Notes: generated from the letters alone by a model not told the origin. A stretch of 64,000 nucleotides of DNA from Chondrilla cf. caribensis (GCA_964020155.1 OZ026552.1:1187501-1251500), one strand, 5' to 3'; shown: positions 50,966-61,751, counted from the first letter of the stretch. Made by a program: numbers and translations.

Positions 50966-53317
50966 TCACCATACAGTGCAACAAGAAGATCTAGCTCCAT
51001 TGTACAGTGTAACATAAAGATCTCCATTGTGGTCAATTGCTAGACCCTGAGGTCCAGAGCCAACTTGAAACCTGTGGATTAACATTCCTGTTGTATTGAA
51101 GATGACAACACAACTGTTATCAGCAATAGCAACTAACACAAAACTATCAGCAGTGATGAGGATGTCACGAGGATAGTCGAGTTGCCCTTTACCTAACTCT
51201 CTTTGGAATACACCGTCTGGACTGAATACTTGGACACGATGGTTGTTTTCATCAGTGACGTACATGTCCCCATCAGGTGAGATGGCTACTGCACTAGGGT
51301 AGTCAAACTGTCCAGGATCACTACCGCGTGATCCAATGGTATGTATGAGCTGACCCTCCAGGGTGAAGATGGATATCCTGTGGTTACCACTGTCTGTAAC
51401 ATAAACTTGTTTGTTGTTCACTGTCACTCCCCAGGGATAGGAAAGGTGACCAACACCAAACTGTTTAACAAAGGTTCCATCCATTCTGAACATTTCAATA
51501 CGATGGTTACCATTATTACCAACATACACCAGTCCATCAGCATCTACAGCTATACCGTGAGGATAGATTAGCTGTCCATTTCCACTTCCTTGTTGACCAA
51601 ATGATCTGATGTACTTCCTCTGCTCATCAAACACATGAATCTGATTGGTGTTGAAGTCAGCAATGAATGTGTGGCCATTTGGAGCTACTGCAATACCCCA
51701 AAGGTGACCTGGCTGACCACTTGGCTGATGAGGAAAGTTGAGATGTATCTTCTTTGCTCCGAGTTCTGCAAGAGTCTTATTGAGCTTTCCTGATTTTGGA
51801 TTTGGTAGGAAGTCCACTCCAAACGGACTACCTCTAACATCACTCCCGTTCACTAGAATGGACAGATCACATTCTTCTGGGTATGTGATAGAGAAGGACA
51901 AAGTGTACTGTCCGTTCTCATCATCCACTACCTTTGCTTTGATGGCTGGACCTGGGATGGACTTGGGACGAAGGAATGCTTCAACGTTATCACCTCCTCT
52001 CGTACATCGGATGTTCTTGCTGTCAAATGTGTTCAGCGTCAGTGTTATCGGGTCAGATCCATTTGATCGTACAGTCTCTGGTTTGGGCTCCACTGTACAG
52101 TTGACAGGACAGGCTCCGTCTTCTACAACACCAAATTCTCTGATTGACTCCAAAAGAGCATCTTGGTTGGTGGGGTCAAAGGTCACTACCTGAGACACTG
52201 TGTGCTTAAACTCTTCCTGAAACCATTTTGAGGTGAGAACAGATTGTTGTGTTTGAACCAGATCCTTACTAGCTATCACATCATGACTCCTATCATTGGT
52301 GAGGAGAAACTGAAGGGAGGATTGAGTATTTGCTGACATCTCCTTTTCCTTCTTAGTGGCTGAGAGCTTTGAACTGATGGTATGCTTCTTTTCTTCTGCC
52401 GTAGCTATAACATGTCTACAAAGTTCCTCCTTCCTCTCATCCACAGCCTGATGGATGTTCTGGAAGGCTGTGTTGATATCGTGGAGTGCGGCCTCTTTCA
52501 TCTCGTCCACAGTTCTGATCTGAGTCTGGAACTCCTTCTCGATCTTCTGGTACTTCCTCTCATAGCAGACGGCAGTCTGACGAGCGACCTTCACAGATTG
52601 AGTGTGACAATGGGATGCACTAGCATCAAGAAACACTGGAACATGTGAGGATTTGCGGTCTACTGCACATGCTTGACACATGAGTACATTACACTGTTCA
52701 CAGCAATACTCGAGGATCTTCCCATTGTGTTTGGGACAGGTACTGGGTGTGGTGCTCTTTGTAGAAAGAGTCTGGATATCCTGAGGGGCTAGGGAATGCA
52801 TCTCCTCCAAAGTCTTCACAATGTGGTCTTCATAGGCATCGTCCACCTCATGTCCGCCATAGCAACGTTCACACATAAATTTGGTACAGTCTGTACAGAA
52901 CACAATCGAACGTGAGTCCCCACTCTTACATCGCTTGTTGCCACATGGAATCGGGATCTTCTTGGTCACTTTCTGCACAATCTTCATTCCTTCGATATAC
53001 CGAGCTAGGGGACCGTTTGATACAGGAACACAACGTAGGCTGTCCACTCTACACTCACTCTCCAACATCTTCCTATCGTTACAGTGAGTGGATGTGTCTC
53101 CACATTGGGTGCACTTCAGTTGGCCATCTTTCACTTCCAAATTAGGAAGGCAATCCTTACACACTGAGTGTAGACAGCACAACAGATAAGGATTGTTCAG
53201 TTCTCTCTTGCAGTGACCACATGTCACATCAGGTTGAACGACAACTGGTTCTTGTTCCTCCCGACGTGACAATTTGTCCTGTGAGGATTGATTAGCTGGA
53301 ACTGGACCTTCAGCCAT
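50966..53317 (-). CDS. TRIM-NHL E3 ubiquitin ligase, copy F (783 aa)
   Basis: All domains present and zinc ligands intact. Mostly like copy D, but the RING to B-box 1 stretch and the coiled coil carry B/E-type residues (VSNGPLARYIEGMKIVQK, EVDDAYEDH), a mosaic pattern suggesting gene conversion. Blade loops: LIYPHG, DFNTNQ, NNGNHR, DSGNHR, DENNHR, LDYPRD, IADNSC. A 31-bp insertion near 50992, a partial repeat of the local sequence, replaces the usual KQVAIF end by an NGARSSCCTVW end. The last beta strand is therefore altered, although the rest of blade 6 is intact. Start at the MAEG Met, 53317. Confidence 0.93.
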   Translation of the reverse strand: MAEGPVPANQSSQDKLSRREEQEPVVVQPDVTCGHCKRELNNPYLLCCLHSVCKDCLPNLEVKDGQLKCTQCGDTSTHCNDRKMLESECRVDSLRCVPVSNGPLARYIEGMKIVQKVTKKIPIPCGNKRCKSGDSRSIVFCTDCTKFMCERCYGGHEVDDAYEDHIVKTLEEMHSLAPQDIQTLSTKSTTPSTCPKHNGKILEYCCEQCNVLMCQACAVDRKSSHVPVFLDASASHCHTQSVKVARQTAVCYERKYQKIEKEFQTQIRTVDEMKEAALHDINTAFQNIHQAVDERKEELCRHVIATAEEKKHTISSKLSATKKEKEMSANTQSSLQFLLTNDRSHDVIASKDLVQTQQSVLTSKWFQEEFKHTVSQVVTFDPTNQDALLESIREFGVVEDGACPVNCTVEPKPETVRSNGSDPITLTLNTFDSKNIRCTRGGDNVEAFLRPKSIPGPAIKAKVVDDENGQYTLSFSITYPEECDLSILVNGSDVRGSPFGVDFLPNPKSGKLNKTLAELGAKKIHLNFPHQPSGQPGHLWGIAVAPNGHTFIADFNTNQIHVFDEQRKYIRSFGQQGSGNGQLIYPHGIAVDADGLVYVGNNGNHRIEMFRMDGTFVKQFGVGHLSYPWGVTVNNKQVYVTDSGNHRISIFTLEGQLIHTIGSRGSDPGQFDYPSAVAISPDGDMYVTDENNHRVQVFSPDGVFQRELGKGQLDYPRDILITADSFVLVAIADNSCVVIFNTTGMLIHRFQVGSGPQGLAIDHNGDLYVTLYNGARSSCCTVW

Positions 53318-53331
53318 TTCACTCACTTTTC

Positions 53332-54270
53332 TCTGAGGAATACAAGATGAGACGTTTCAACTTAGAGAGAACAGAATCAATATCAGCTACAGAAATAGAC
53401 ACAAACTGCATCCAAATGTAGGAGAATGCGATGATTGACCATGTTAAATTACCTGGGTACACTATGCAGCAACACAAACCACTTTTCCAATATAAATACA
53501 AGTGATTGTAGACTCCAAAGAGTCCAGTCAACCCCACATTTATCATAAAATACCTACTCTCAGTATTCTAGTGTACAGCTATACAATCCTCACATTATCC
53601 ATAGGAGTGACATTAACAGGATATTGTACCAAGTGTGCTGACAAGGATACTCATGAAGTAGACAAGTTGTACCACAGGTTATGTAGTACGTGCAGTCTGA
53701 TCTATGGTTGTACTGGTCAGACTATACTGGGAAATTATGAGTTATTAGCTATAGGGTATTGCCATTTGATAGTCGAAGATACCTGTATAGTTAGCTACAC
53801 AGATCAATAAGTACTTATATTTAAAGGGGTCGAAGACCACAGTTCGAGTCCGCTTAGCTAATACGAACATAAAAAGTAAGATGTCTAGAGTTCATGTATA
53901 CACTAACTGATGTTTGCCAAGCAATAACATGTTCTAACAGGCAGGCGAATGGCTATAGTGATAATTTCTTTAGAAATAGTGCACGTAGCTACATAAAATG
54001 TTAACTAAGTCCCTTAACAAACCTATCTTCTGTTCGAGGATAAACGTACCTTGAAAACGATTGAACAAGGTTCCACAAAATGCTATACAATGTAGATTAG
54101 AATATTATGAAAGGACGATCGAAAAAGGACGGCCGAAGGTCTCTACGAATAGAGGGCGTTTCTCGGAAGCACTCGAGCGCGTGGCTTCTCTGATCACGTG
54201 ACACAACTCTGCGTCCCGGGCCTTTTAACGACTATATACTATAAATCTTCACAATTGAAATTCCCATCGA
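53332..54270 (-). promoter_or_regulatory. 5' UTR intron and promoter of TRIM copy F
   Basis: The donor CAAG|GTACGT has its exon end at 54050. The plus-strand CxxC frame is intact at 53502-53810. CACGTG is at 54195-54200, GTCCCGGG at 54213 and the TATA-like ACTATAAATC at 54238. Confidence 0.6.
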
Positions 54271-54274
54271 CAAT

Positions 54275-54370
54275 GAATGCAAATTACATAATGTAAAGTA
54301 GAGAATCAGCAGTAAAGCTCTTTTATATTTCCACTTCAGCTTCATCTGGAGGAAGAAGAGGATGCAGTTT
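54275..54370. promoter_or_regulatory. Conserved octamer block, module G
   Basis: ATGCAAAT near 54276. Minus-strand MKLKWKYKRALLLILYFTLC frame open. Confidence 0.4.
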
Positions 54371-54419
54371 AAAGAGTAAATTGAACAAAACATGTATGTA
54401 TACCGCCCACACACGCCCA

Positions 54420-54498
<79 letters not shown>

Positions 54499-54540
54499 CA
54501 CACACGCACACACACGCACACACACACACACACATACACA
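54420..54540. repeat. (CA)n microsatellite, module G
   Basis: Pure CA run of about 75 bp, then CA with CG and TG interruptions. Confidence 0.98.
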
Positions 54541-55025
54541 AATTGTTATAAATATGACTGTACATAAACGAACACACACAAACATTCACATGTACATTGT
54601 GCACATGTACAATAGCTCCCATGTAAGAGAGCCCATTCAACCTGGGAGGTCACACATCCAGTAGGCTGTCATATAAGGTACCACATGTACACTACACACA
54701 CATACACTTAGTCTAAAGCTAACATATGCAAACAAACAAATATTCAAATACATAGACTATCACATGTACAAACCAGCAATAGGTAGTCTTAGTATCAACC
54801 ACCACAGACCTTCTATACCTGGGAGTGTACACAAGTTATACGGTACATGTACAAACTATACTTGACATGCACACTCACTGTGCTCGAGGTGAACACGTGG
54901 TGATTAACAGAAGAAAACCGGTCGAGGAGGATCGTGTGCAGTACAGCTACCATACATGAAAAAGTAACGATGCATGCGATAGCTAATCTGCTTTATATAG
55001 AGCTCATCGTCAGTGTTCGAGTTCC
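54541..55025. other. Spacer with a large deletion
   Basis: The usual post-microsatellite sequence, then the start of the unknown plus-strand block to about 54955. It jumps directly to GAAAAAGTAACGATGCATGC near the Cep57 first exon, so the RYDVLV frame and the MTDDY exon are deleted here. Confidence 0.6.
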
Positions 55026-56130
55026 ATGGACGAGTTGCTTGCTGGTCTTGTTTAGTGAGTTTGAGAATTTATGTTTATCCAATCCTCGCAAACGCACATA
55101 TCTTCACATTCAGTGCAAGTAGGGTGTAGCTAGCTACCTCATGTACAGTAGATTGTGGCTGTCTCCGTTCCCATGGTAACTCATCTATGGTGTGTTTCTC
55201 GTGAGGTCTACTATGCAGTTATAGTGACATTGATTGGTGCATTCAAATCTGTACCTGCTGTGTGACAGTGTGCACTGTATGTACATGCATGCAGTGTGTA
55301 CATGTTCAGGTCCTCTTCATTCTACTGTCAGATCAATACAGATATCCGGATTTCACCTATTAATTGTCCATTATCTGATCTGTTATTTCCCCTCCAATGT
55401 TTGCTGACCTTGCAGTTTCTTGCAGTTCGGGGTTCCTATGAACACGCACCCCCTACCTACAGAGCTGCTGTGTATGCACTGTAGTGTATGTACAGTACTG
55501 TATGGTACATATACGTATGTACATTGCATGTGTGCATATTGTGGTATATTCCGTGTGCATACTGTTTAGTGCATGTGCATTGTATGTATGTGTGTACTGT
55601 AGTCAACTGTGTGTACACACTGTACAATGCTTGTATGTATCCCCAATGCCTATCTGCCCCTCAGAATGGACCTGCCTCAGTCCACACTAGCTCCTCTAAG
55701 GGTGAGGAATCTCAACATCAACTCATTGTAAAGTGAGATGTGGGGTCAGCCAGTGGCTTTAAGCAGTGTCCATGCACAATGTGGACACATGTATACTGTT
55801 GTCTTCTTAATGTGAATCATTTGTTGTATACCGTACATCAGAATTGTGTTTACAAGGTGTATATGGAGACTGGGCAGCCCATGGTGACCAGTGACGAAAC
55901 ATAGTATAACCTCATATGTACATATAATCTGTGTTTGCGTATGTTAATTATTGTTATACACACATATATACCATATGTACGTATGTGTATTATCAATCCA
56001 TTTATGTACATACGGCTGTTATTCCTCCTCATGTGGTGTAATATGCAGATGATGAGTGATGCTGATGAACTATTCATGAGGTCCAGTGATAACCAGCGAC
56101 CCAGGTCTAAACGAGCCCATAGGTGAAACA
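55026..56130 (+). pseudogene. Cep57-like gene, 5' exons only (module G)
   Basis: MDELLAGLV exon candidate at 55026. In the GTTCCTATGAACACGCACCCC block one A is lost compared with other copies. Exon 55665-55732 (NGPASVHTSSSKGEESQHQL) has a weakened donor (GTAAAGTGAG). Exon 56049-56122 (MMSDADELFMRSSDNQRPRS, KRAHR) has a TGA where copy D has AGA. The SCGG, STTNSH and last exons are missing and kinase fragments follow. Confidence 0.75.
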
Positions 56131-56261
56131 AGGTTCATACACGTACATACGTATACATGCACTCTATATTTGTACATAATAGCTACTTCATAAATATGTA
56201 TATATGTAGTTTAAATGTGTCTGTATAATTTATTTGTGCACACACAATTATACCATGACTA

Positions 56262-56705
56262 TGGACGTTGTATTCTCCTCTCATAATAAAGCTTCTGACG
56301 TGTACTCTATACTAAGTGTCAATATCCAGTGCACAGCACCTTGTTCAGCTTGTGTAACCTATCTACATGCATCATGCTGTGTTGAATTACCCTGTGAGAT
56401 CCATCTGCATGTGTGTGATATTGTGTTCACCCTGTTGAATCTATCTACAATGCTGTGTTCAACTTGTTGTATCCACACAATATTATGTATGTACCCCTCC
56501 CATAGGTCTCATAATGTATGAAATAGCTTCTCGCCAGTTTGTATACATCAACGAAGATCGAAGTGAACAAGACGCATTCAAGTTCACCTTCAAGACAATA
56601 ATGGGTAGCTGACCTGCCTTCCCTGGACACATTCCTTTGGACTACATTGACATTGCAACCAAAGGGTGGCAGAGGGAGCTTGTACAGCAGCCATCTTTAT
56701 CATGT
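56262..56705 (+). pseudogene. Degenerate kinase C-lobe (module G)
   Basis: KASDVYS remains at about 56289-56309 without the preceding APE. The last exon, 56506-56700, reads LIMYEIASRQFVYINEDRSE and, beyond a TGA at 56610-56612, PAFPGHIPLDYIDIATKGWQ RELVQQPS. The TGA is at the same codon as in 10168-10365. The terminal Arg of subdomain XI is Gln here (QQPS for QRPS). Adjacent to TRIM G as its convergent neighbour. Confidence 0.7.
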
Positions 56706-57479
56706 ACTGTCCAAGAACTCAGAAAATTTTATATCAATTGTAACTAGCTCTACGATGCAGTGTTGTACAGTGAATTCAACACATGCACATGCATGCTTGT
56801 TTACAGTTACTTATTTGTATGCTTTCTAGTTCAGGGAAACTGTACATAACACCTTTATAATGAGTGCAATGTTGTTTTAATTTATTGCTTACATGTTTTT
56901 ATTATTATCTAATTATCTATTCTGCATGTTGATTTCATAATTATTATGTAGCAATTATATTACCCAACTCGTCTAATTCTTATATGATATTCATAAGCAC
57001 AGTAGTGCTAGCCTTACTCATTCATTATGAATATCTGAGGAGTAGTCCATGCTGATGATTGTCATAATATATAATTAAACTACATTTCACGAAACACTTG
57101 TACATACATTGATACAGGTTATAGTGATAATTTGACCTGCATTATATTTATTATAAAATATAATGACATTGTATTATTTTATGCAAAGATCTGCAGATAT
57201 CTACATGCATACGTAATAATATTATGAATGCATGCCAAATATTAATGTCTATAGTACTATATTATGTAAAATATTTATTCACTGTATTTAAATTTAAATT
57301 AATCATGTTATACTGTTAGATATATTGCTGCAATATATATATATATATTTGCAATTGATTATTTTATGCTGAGGGCAAGGGCCGTTTTGGTGATATAATA
57401 TGACTGATGATGACTATATATATAATATATATATATATATAAATATATTATAGTCATCATCATCATCATATATAAAACA
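56706..57479. other. AT-rich spacer
   Basis: No gene seen. AT-rich, with a palindromic ATATATAATATATATA tract near 57420 between inverted ATGACTGATGATGACTATA and TATAGTCATCATCATCAT words, giving a possible large stem-loop. Confidence 0.5.
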
Positions 57480-57690
57480 CATACATACACTGTTTCGTTC
57501 CCATGACCATTGCCATCGAATCTACATGCGTTTTTGGCTGTGATGCTGCAATGTTTTTCCGTGATTTGGCCAATCGTTCCAGAACACAAACTGGTGATTT
57601 GCAAGCCTACCTCAAACTCTGCCAACAAATCAGTGTTACAGTTCAACGTTTCAATTGTACCGCTGTACTAGGTTCCAATGATTAATTTTA
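57480..57690 (+). mobile_element. Retrotransposon ORF C-terminal scrap
   Basis: The frame ending at 57685 reads PMTIAIESTCVFGCDAAMFF, RDLANRSRTQTGDLQAYLKL and CQQISVTVQRFNCTAVLGSN. It aligns with the end of the retrotransposon ORF at 31785 (FETSG, FLKDLGRR, TGEP, QRLSVAVQTGNAISVLGS) but is too diverged to be the same element. It is strongly 5'-truncated, and no target duplication could be fixed because the flanks are simple sequence. Confidence 0.6.
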
Positions 57691-57732
57691 GGTATATTAA
57701 TTGTTATTATTATATTATAGATTATACTGAGT

Positions 57733-57790
<58 letters not shown>

Positions 57791-58169
57791 AAATATAATA
57801 CTCCAGCAGAATTATGATGTCATGTACGTATAATATATATATATAATTTATTATTGAATATTAATAATTAATGAATTATAATATAATTATTATTATAAAT
57901 ATTACTATATATATTATAATAATATTATGTACATGAACGATGATAATATTATTATGCATGCCATAATATACAATTAGTCATTATTGTACATTGTAGATTA
58001 TACTTCCAATACATATATAAAGTTTATTATAATCAGACATAAGTGAAACATGTAATAATACAATATAATACATTTACAAAATGTAAATTCTACTCACAGC
58101 GTGTAATTGTTTCAACAATAGAAACTTTCATCATATCATATCATACAAGAATCATACATACATAATCCC
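57691..58169. other. (TA)n tract and TRIM G 3' UTR
   Basis: A pure TA run is at about 57737-57786. AT-rich DNA follows. The minus-strand AATAAA is at 58023-58028. Confidence 0.7.
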
Positions 58170-60503
58170 TCAAAATATAGCTACTTGTTTGTCATTGTAC
58201 AGTGTAACAATTAGAAGATCTCCATTGTGGTCAATTGCTAGACCAGAAGGTCGAGAGCCAACCCGAAAACTGTGAATGACCTGTCCTGTTGTATTGAAGA
58301 TGACAACACGATAGTTATAGGTGTCAGTAACTAACACATGACCATCAGCAGTGATGAGGATGTCACGAGGATGGTTGAGGTGTCCTTTACCAAACTCTCT
58401 TTGGAATACACCGTCTGGACTGAATACTTGGACACGATGGTTGCTGTGGTCAGTGACGTACATGTCCCCATCAGGTGATATGGCTACTGCACTAGGCCAG
58501 TTGAACTGTCCAGGACCACTACCTTGTGATCCAATGGTACATATGAGGTGACCCTCCAGGGTGAAGATGGATATCCTGTGGTTACCACTGTCTGCAACAT
58601 GGACTTGCTTGTTGTTCACTGTCACTCCCGAGGGATTGGAAAGGTGACCAACACCAAACTGTTTAACAAAGGTTCCATCCATTCTGAATATTTCAATACA
58701 ATTGTTACGACAATTACAAACATACACCAGTCCATCAGCATCTACCGTTATACCACGAGGATAATTTAGCTGTCCATTTCCACCTCCTTGTTGTCCGAAT
58801 GATCTGATGTGCTTCCTCTGCTCATCACACACATGAATCTGATGAGTCTTGTGGTCGACAATGAATGCATGGCCATTTGGAGCTACTGCAATACCCCAAG
58901 GACCACCTGGTTGTTGAGGGAAGTTGAGATGTCCCTTCTTTGCTCCGAGTTCTGCCACATTCTTATTGAGCTTTACTGGTTTTGGCTTTGGTAGGAAGTT
59001 CACTCCAAACGGACTACCTCTAACATCACTTTCGTTCACTAGAATGGACAGATCACATTCTTCTGGGTATGTGATAGGGAAGGATACAGTGTACTGTCCG
59101 TTCTCTTCATCCACTACCCTTGCTTTGATGGCTGGACCTGGGATGGATTTGCGACGAAGGAATGCTTCAACGTTATCCCCTCCTCTCATACATCGGATGT
59201 TCTTGCTGTCGAATGTGTTCAGCGTCAGTGTTATTGGGTCAGATCCATTTGATCGTACAGTCTCAGGTTTGGGGTCTACTGTACAGTTGACAGGACAGGC
59301 TCCGTCTTCTACAACACCGAATTCTCTGATTGACTTCAAAAGGACATCTTGGTTGGTGGGGTCAAAGGTCACCACCTGAGACACTGTGTGCTCAAACTCC
59401 TCCTGACACCATTTTGAGGTGAGAACGGATTGTTGTGTTTGGACCAGATCCTTACTAGCTATCACATCGTGACTGCTACCACTGGTGAGGAGAAACTGAA
59501 GGGAGGATTGAGTGTTTGCGGACATCTCCTTTTCTCTCTTAGCGGCTGTGAGCTTTGATCTGATGGTACGCTTCTTCTCTTCTGCTGTAGCTATAACCAG
59601 TCTACAAAGTTCCTTCTCCCTCTCATCCACAACCTGATGGATGTTTTGGAAGGCTGTGTTGATATCATGGAGTGCTGCCTCTTTCATCTCGTCCACAGTT
59701 CTTATCTGAGTCTGTAACTCCTTCTCAATCTTCTGGTACTTCCTCTCATAGCACACAGCAGTCTGACGAGCGATCCTCACAGACTGAGTGTGACGATGGG
59801 ACACACTTGCATCAAGAAACACTGGAATGTGTGAGGATTTGCGGTCTACGGCACATGCTTGACACATGAGTGCATTACACTGTTCACAGCAATACTTGAG
59901 AACTTCTCCATTGTGTTGGGGACAGGTACTGGGTGTGGTGGTCTTTGAGAAGAAAACCCCATGTTCTTGAGAATTGAGGGAGCGGACTTCATCCAGAGGT
60001 TTCATGGTGTGAGGACCAATCAGATAAGCCAATGCCTTGTGACTGTCTCGGCAGTGAGGACACAGGTACATTGAACACTCAACACAGAACACAACAGAAG
60101 GTTCATTTTCAGTCTGGCATGCCTTGTTCCCACAGGGTATAGTGCTTCTTTGAAGATGTTCAGCTACTTTCAATCCCTCGATATACCGAGCTAGGGGACC
60201 GTTTGGTACAGGAACACAACGTAGGCTGTCCACTCTACACTCACTCTCCAACACCTTCCTGTCGTTACAGTGAGTGGATGTGTCTCCACATTGAGTGCAC
60301 TTCAGTCGGCCATCATTCACTTCCAAATTGGGAAGACAATTCTTGCACACTGAGTGTAGACAGTACAACAGATAAGGATTGTTCAGTTCTCTCTTGCAGT
60401 GACCACATGTCACATCAGGTTCAACGACGACTGGTTCTTGCTCTTCCTGGTGTGACGACTTGTCCTGTGAGGACTGATTAGCTAGAACTGGACCTTCAGC
60501 CAT
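58170..60503 (-). CDS. TRIM-NHL E3 ubiquitin ligase, copy G (777 aa), divergent B-box 1
   Basis: Intact, single exon, same order of domains. RING keeps all ligands; LLYCLHSVCKNC shows that the second Cys of CC in other copies is the ligand. B-box 1 and its flanks (about residues 112-187; 59945-60170) are unlike all other copies. They read GLKVAEHLQRSTIPCGNKAC, VFCVECSMYLCPHCRDSH, and then RSLNSQEHGVFFSK. Sequence on both sides is family-typical, so the segment looks exchanged. Zinc-ligand spacing is preserved. Blade loops: LNYPRG, DHKTHQ, NCRNNC, LSNPSG, DHSNHR, LNHPRD, DTYNYR. It ends LLIVTLYNDKQVAIF with one extra residue. Confidence 0.95.
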   Translation of the reverse strand: MAEGPVLANQSSQDKSSHQEEQEPVVVEPDVTCGHCKRELNNPYLLYCLHSVCKNCLPNLEVNDGRLKCTQCGDTSTHCNDRKVLESECRVDSLRCVPVPNGPLARYIEGLKVAEHLQRSTIPCGNKACQTENEPSVVFCVECSMYLCPHCRDSHKALAYLIGPHTMKPLDEVRSLNSQEHGVFFSKTTTPSTCPQHNGEVLKYCCEQCNALMCQACAVDRKSSHIPVFLDASVSHRHTQSVRIARQTAVCYERKYQKIEKELQTQIRTVDEMKEAALHDINTAFQNIHQVVDEREKELCRLVIATAEEKKRTIRSKLTAAKREKEMSANTQSSLQFLLTSGSSHDVIASKDLVQTQQSVLTSKWCQEEFEHTVSQVVTFDPTNQDVLLKSIREFGVVEDGACPVNCTVDPKPETVRSNGSDPITLTLNTFDSKNIRCMRGGDNVEAFLRRKSIPGPAIKARVVDEENGQYTVSFPITYPEECDLSILVNESDVRGSPFGVNFLPKPKPVKLNKNVAELGAKKGHLNFPQQPGGPWGIAVAPNGHAFIVDHKTHQIHVCDEQRKHIRSFGQQGGGNGQLNYPRGITVDADGLVYVCNCRNNCIEIFRMDGTFVKQFGVGHLSNPSGVTVNNKQVHVADSGNHRISIFTLEGHLICTIGSQGSGPGQFNWPSAVAISPDGDMYVTDHSNHRVQVFSPDGVFQREFGKGHLNHPRDILITADGHVLVTDTYNYRVVIFNTTGQVIHSFRVGSRPSGLAIDHNGDLLIVTLYNDKQVAIF

Positions 60504-60519
60504 TTTATTCACTTTACTC

Positions 60520-61415
60520 TGAGGAATACAAGATGATGAGACACAAAATCACTATTAACTACAGAAAGAGACACAAACTGCATACAAATGTAGGAGAATG
60601 GGATGGTTGACCATGAGTAACCTGGGTACACTATGCAGCTGCAACACAAACTTTTTTCAATATAAACACAAGTGGTTGTGGACTCCAAAGTGTCCGGTCA
60701 ACCCCACATTCATCATAAAATACCTACTCTCAGTATTACAATGTACAGATATATACAATCCTCACATTATCCATAGGAGTGACATTAACAGGATATTGTA
60801 CCAAGTGTGATGACAAGGATACTCATGAAGTAGATAAGTTGTACCACAGGTTATGTAACGTGTAGTCTATGGTTGTATATACTGGTCAGACTATACTGGG
60901 AACACGAGTTATAAGCTATAGATTATTGTCATTTGATAGTCGAAGGTACTTAAATCAATTCTATCAATAAGTACTTAACGTGATCGACGACCCTAATTCG
61001 AGTCAGCCCACTTAGCTACGATCATTCAATGTAAGAAGAGTACGTGTACAACAAATAATAACATGTTCTAACAGACAGGCGAATCGCTATAGCGATTAGT
61101 TCTTTAGAAATAGCAAACGCACACAAAATGTTAACTGAGTCCCATGAAGAGACACAACATGATTTGGAGGATATGGTCATTTTAAACAAAACTAACTGCT
61201 TTTTGAGGATAAACGTACCTTGAAAACGATTGAACAAGGTTCTACAAAATGCTATACATACAATGTAGACTAGAATATGAAAGGACGATCGAAGCTTTCT
61301 ACGAATAGAGGGCGTTCTCAGAACCACTCGTGGCTTCTCGGATCACGTGACACAACTCTACGTCCCGCCCCCTACTAACGACTACTATAAATCTTCACAA
61401 TTGAAATTCCCATTG
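60520..61415 (-). promoter_or_regulatory. 5' UTR intron and promoter of TRIM copy G
   Basis: The donor CAAG|GTACGT has its exon end at 61219. The plus-strand CxxC frame is broken here (TGTGATGAC for TGTGCTGAC). CACGTG is at 61344-61349, GTCCCGCCCCC at 61362 and CTATAAATC at 61385. Confidence 0.6.
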
Positions 61416-61419
61416 ACTA

Positions 61420-61515
61420 TGAATGTAAATTACATAATGTAATGTAGAGAATCAGCAGTAAAGTTCTTTTATATTTCCACTTCAGCTTCATCTGGAGGAA
61501 GAAGAGGATGCAGTT
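61420..61515. promoter_or_regulatory. Conserved octamer block, module H
   Basis: The octamer is changed to ATGTAAAT here. The minus-strand MKLK frame stops after ITLCNLHS. Confidence 0.35.
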
Positions 61516-61559
61516 TAAAGAGTAACTTGAACAAAGCATGTATGCACCACACATGCACT

Positions 61560-61743
<184 letters not shown>

Positions 61744-61751
61744 CACATTGT

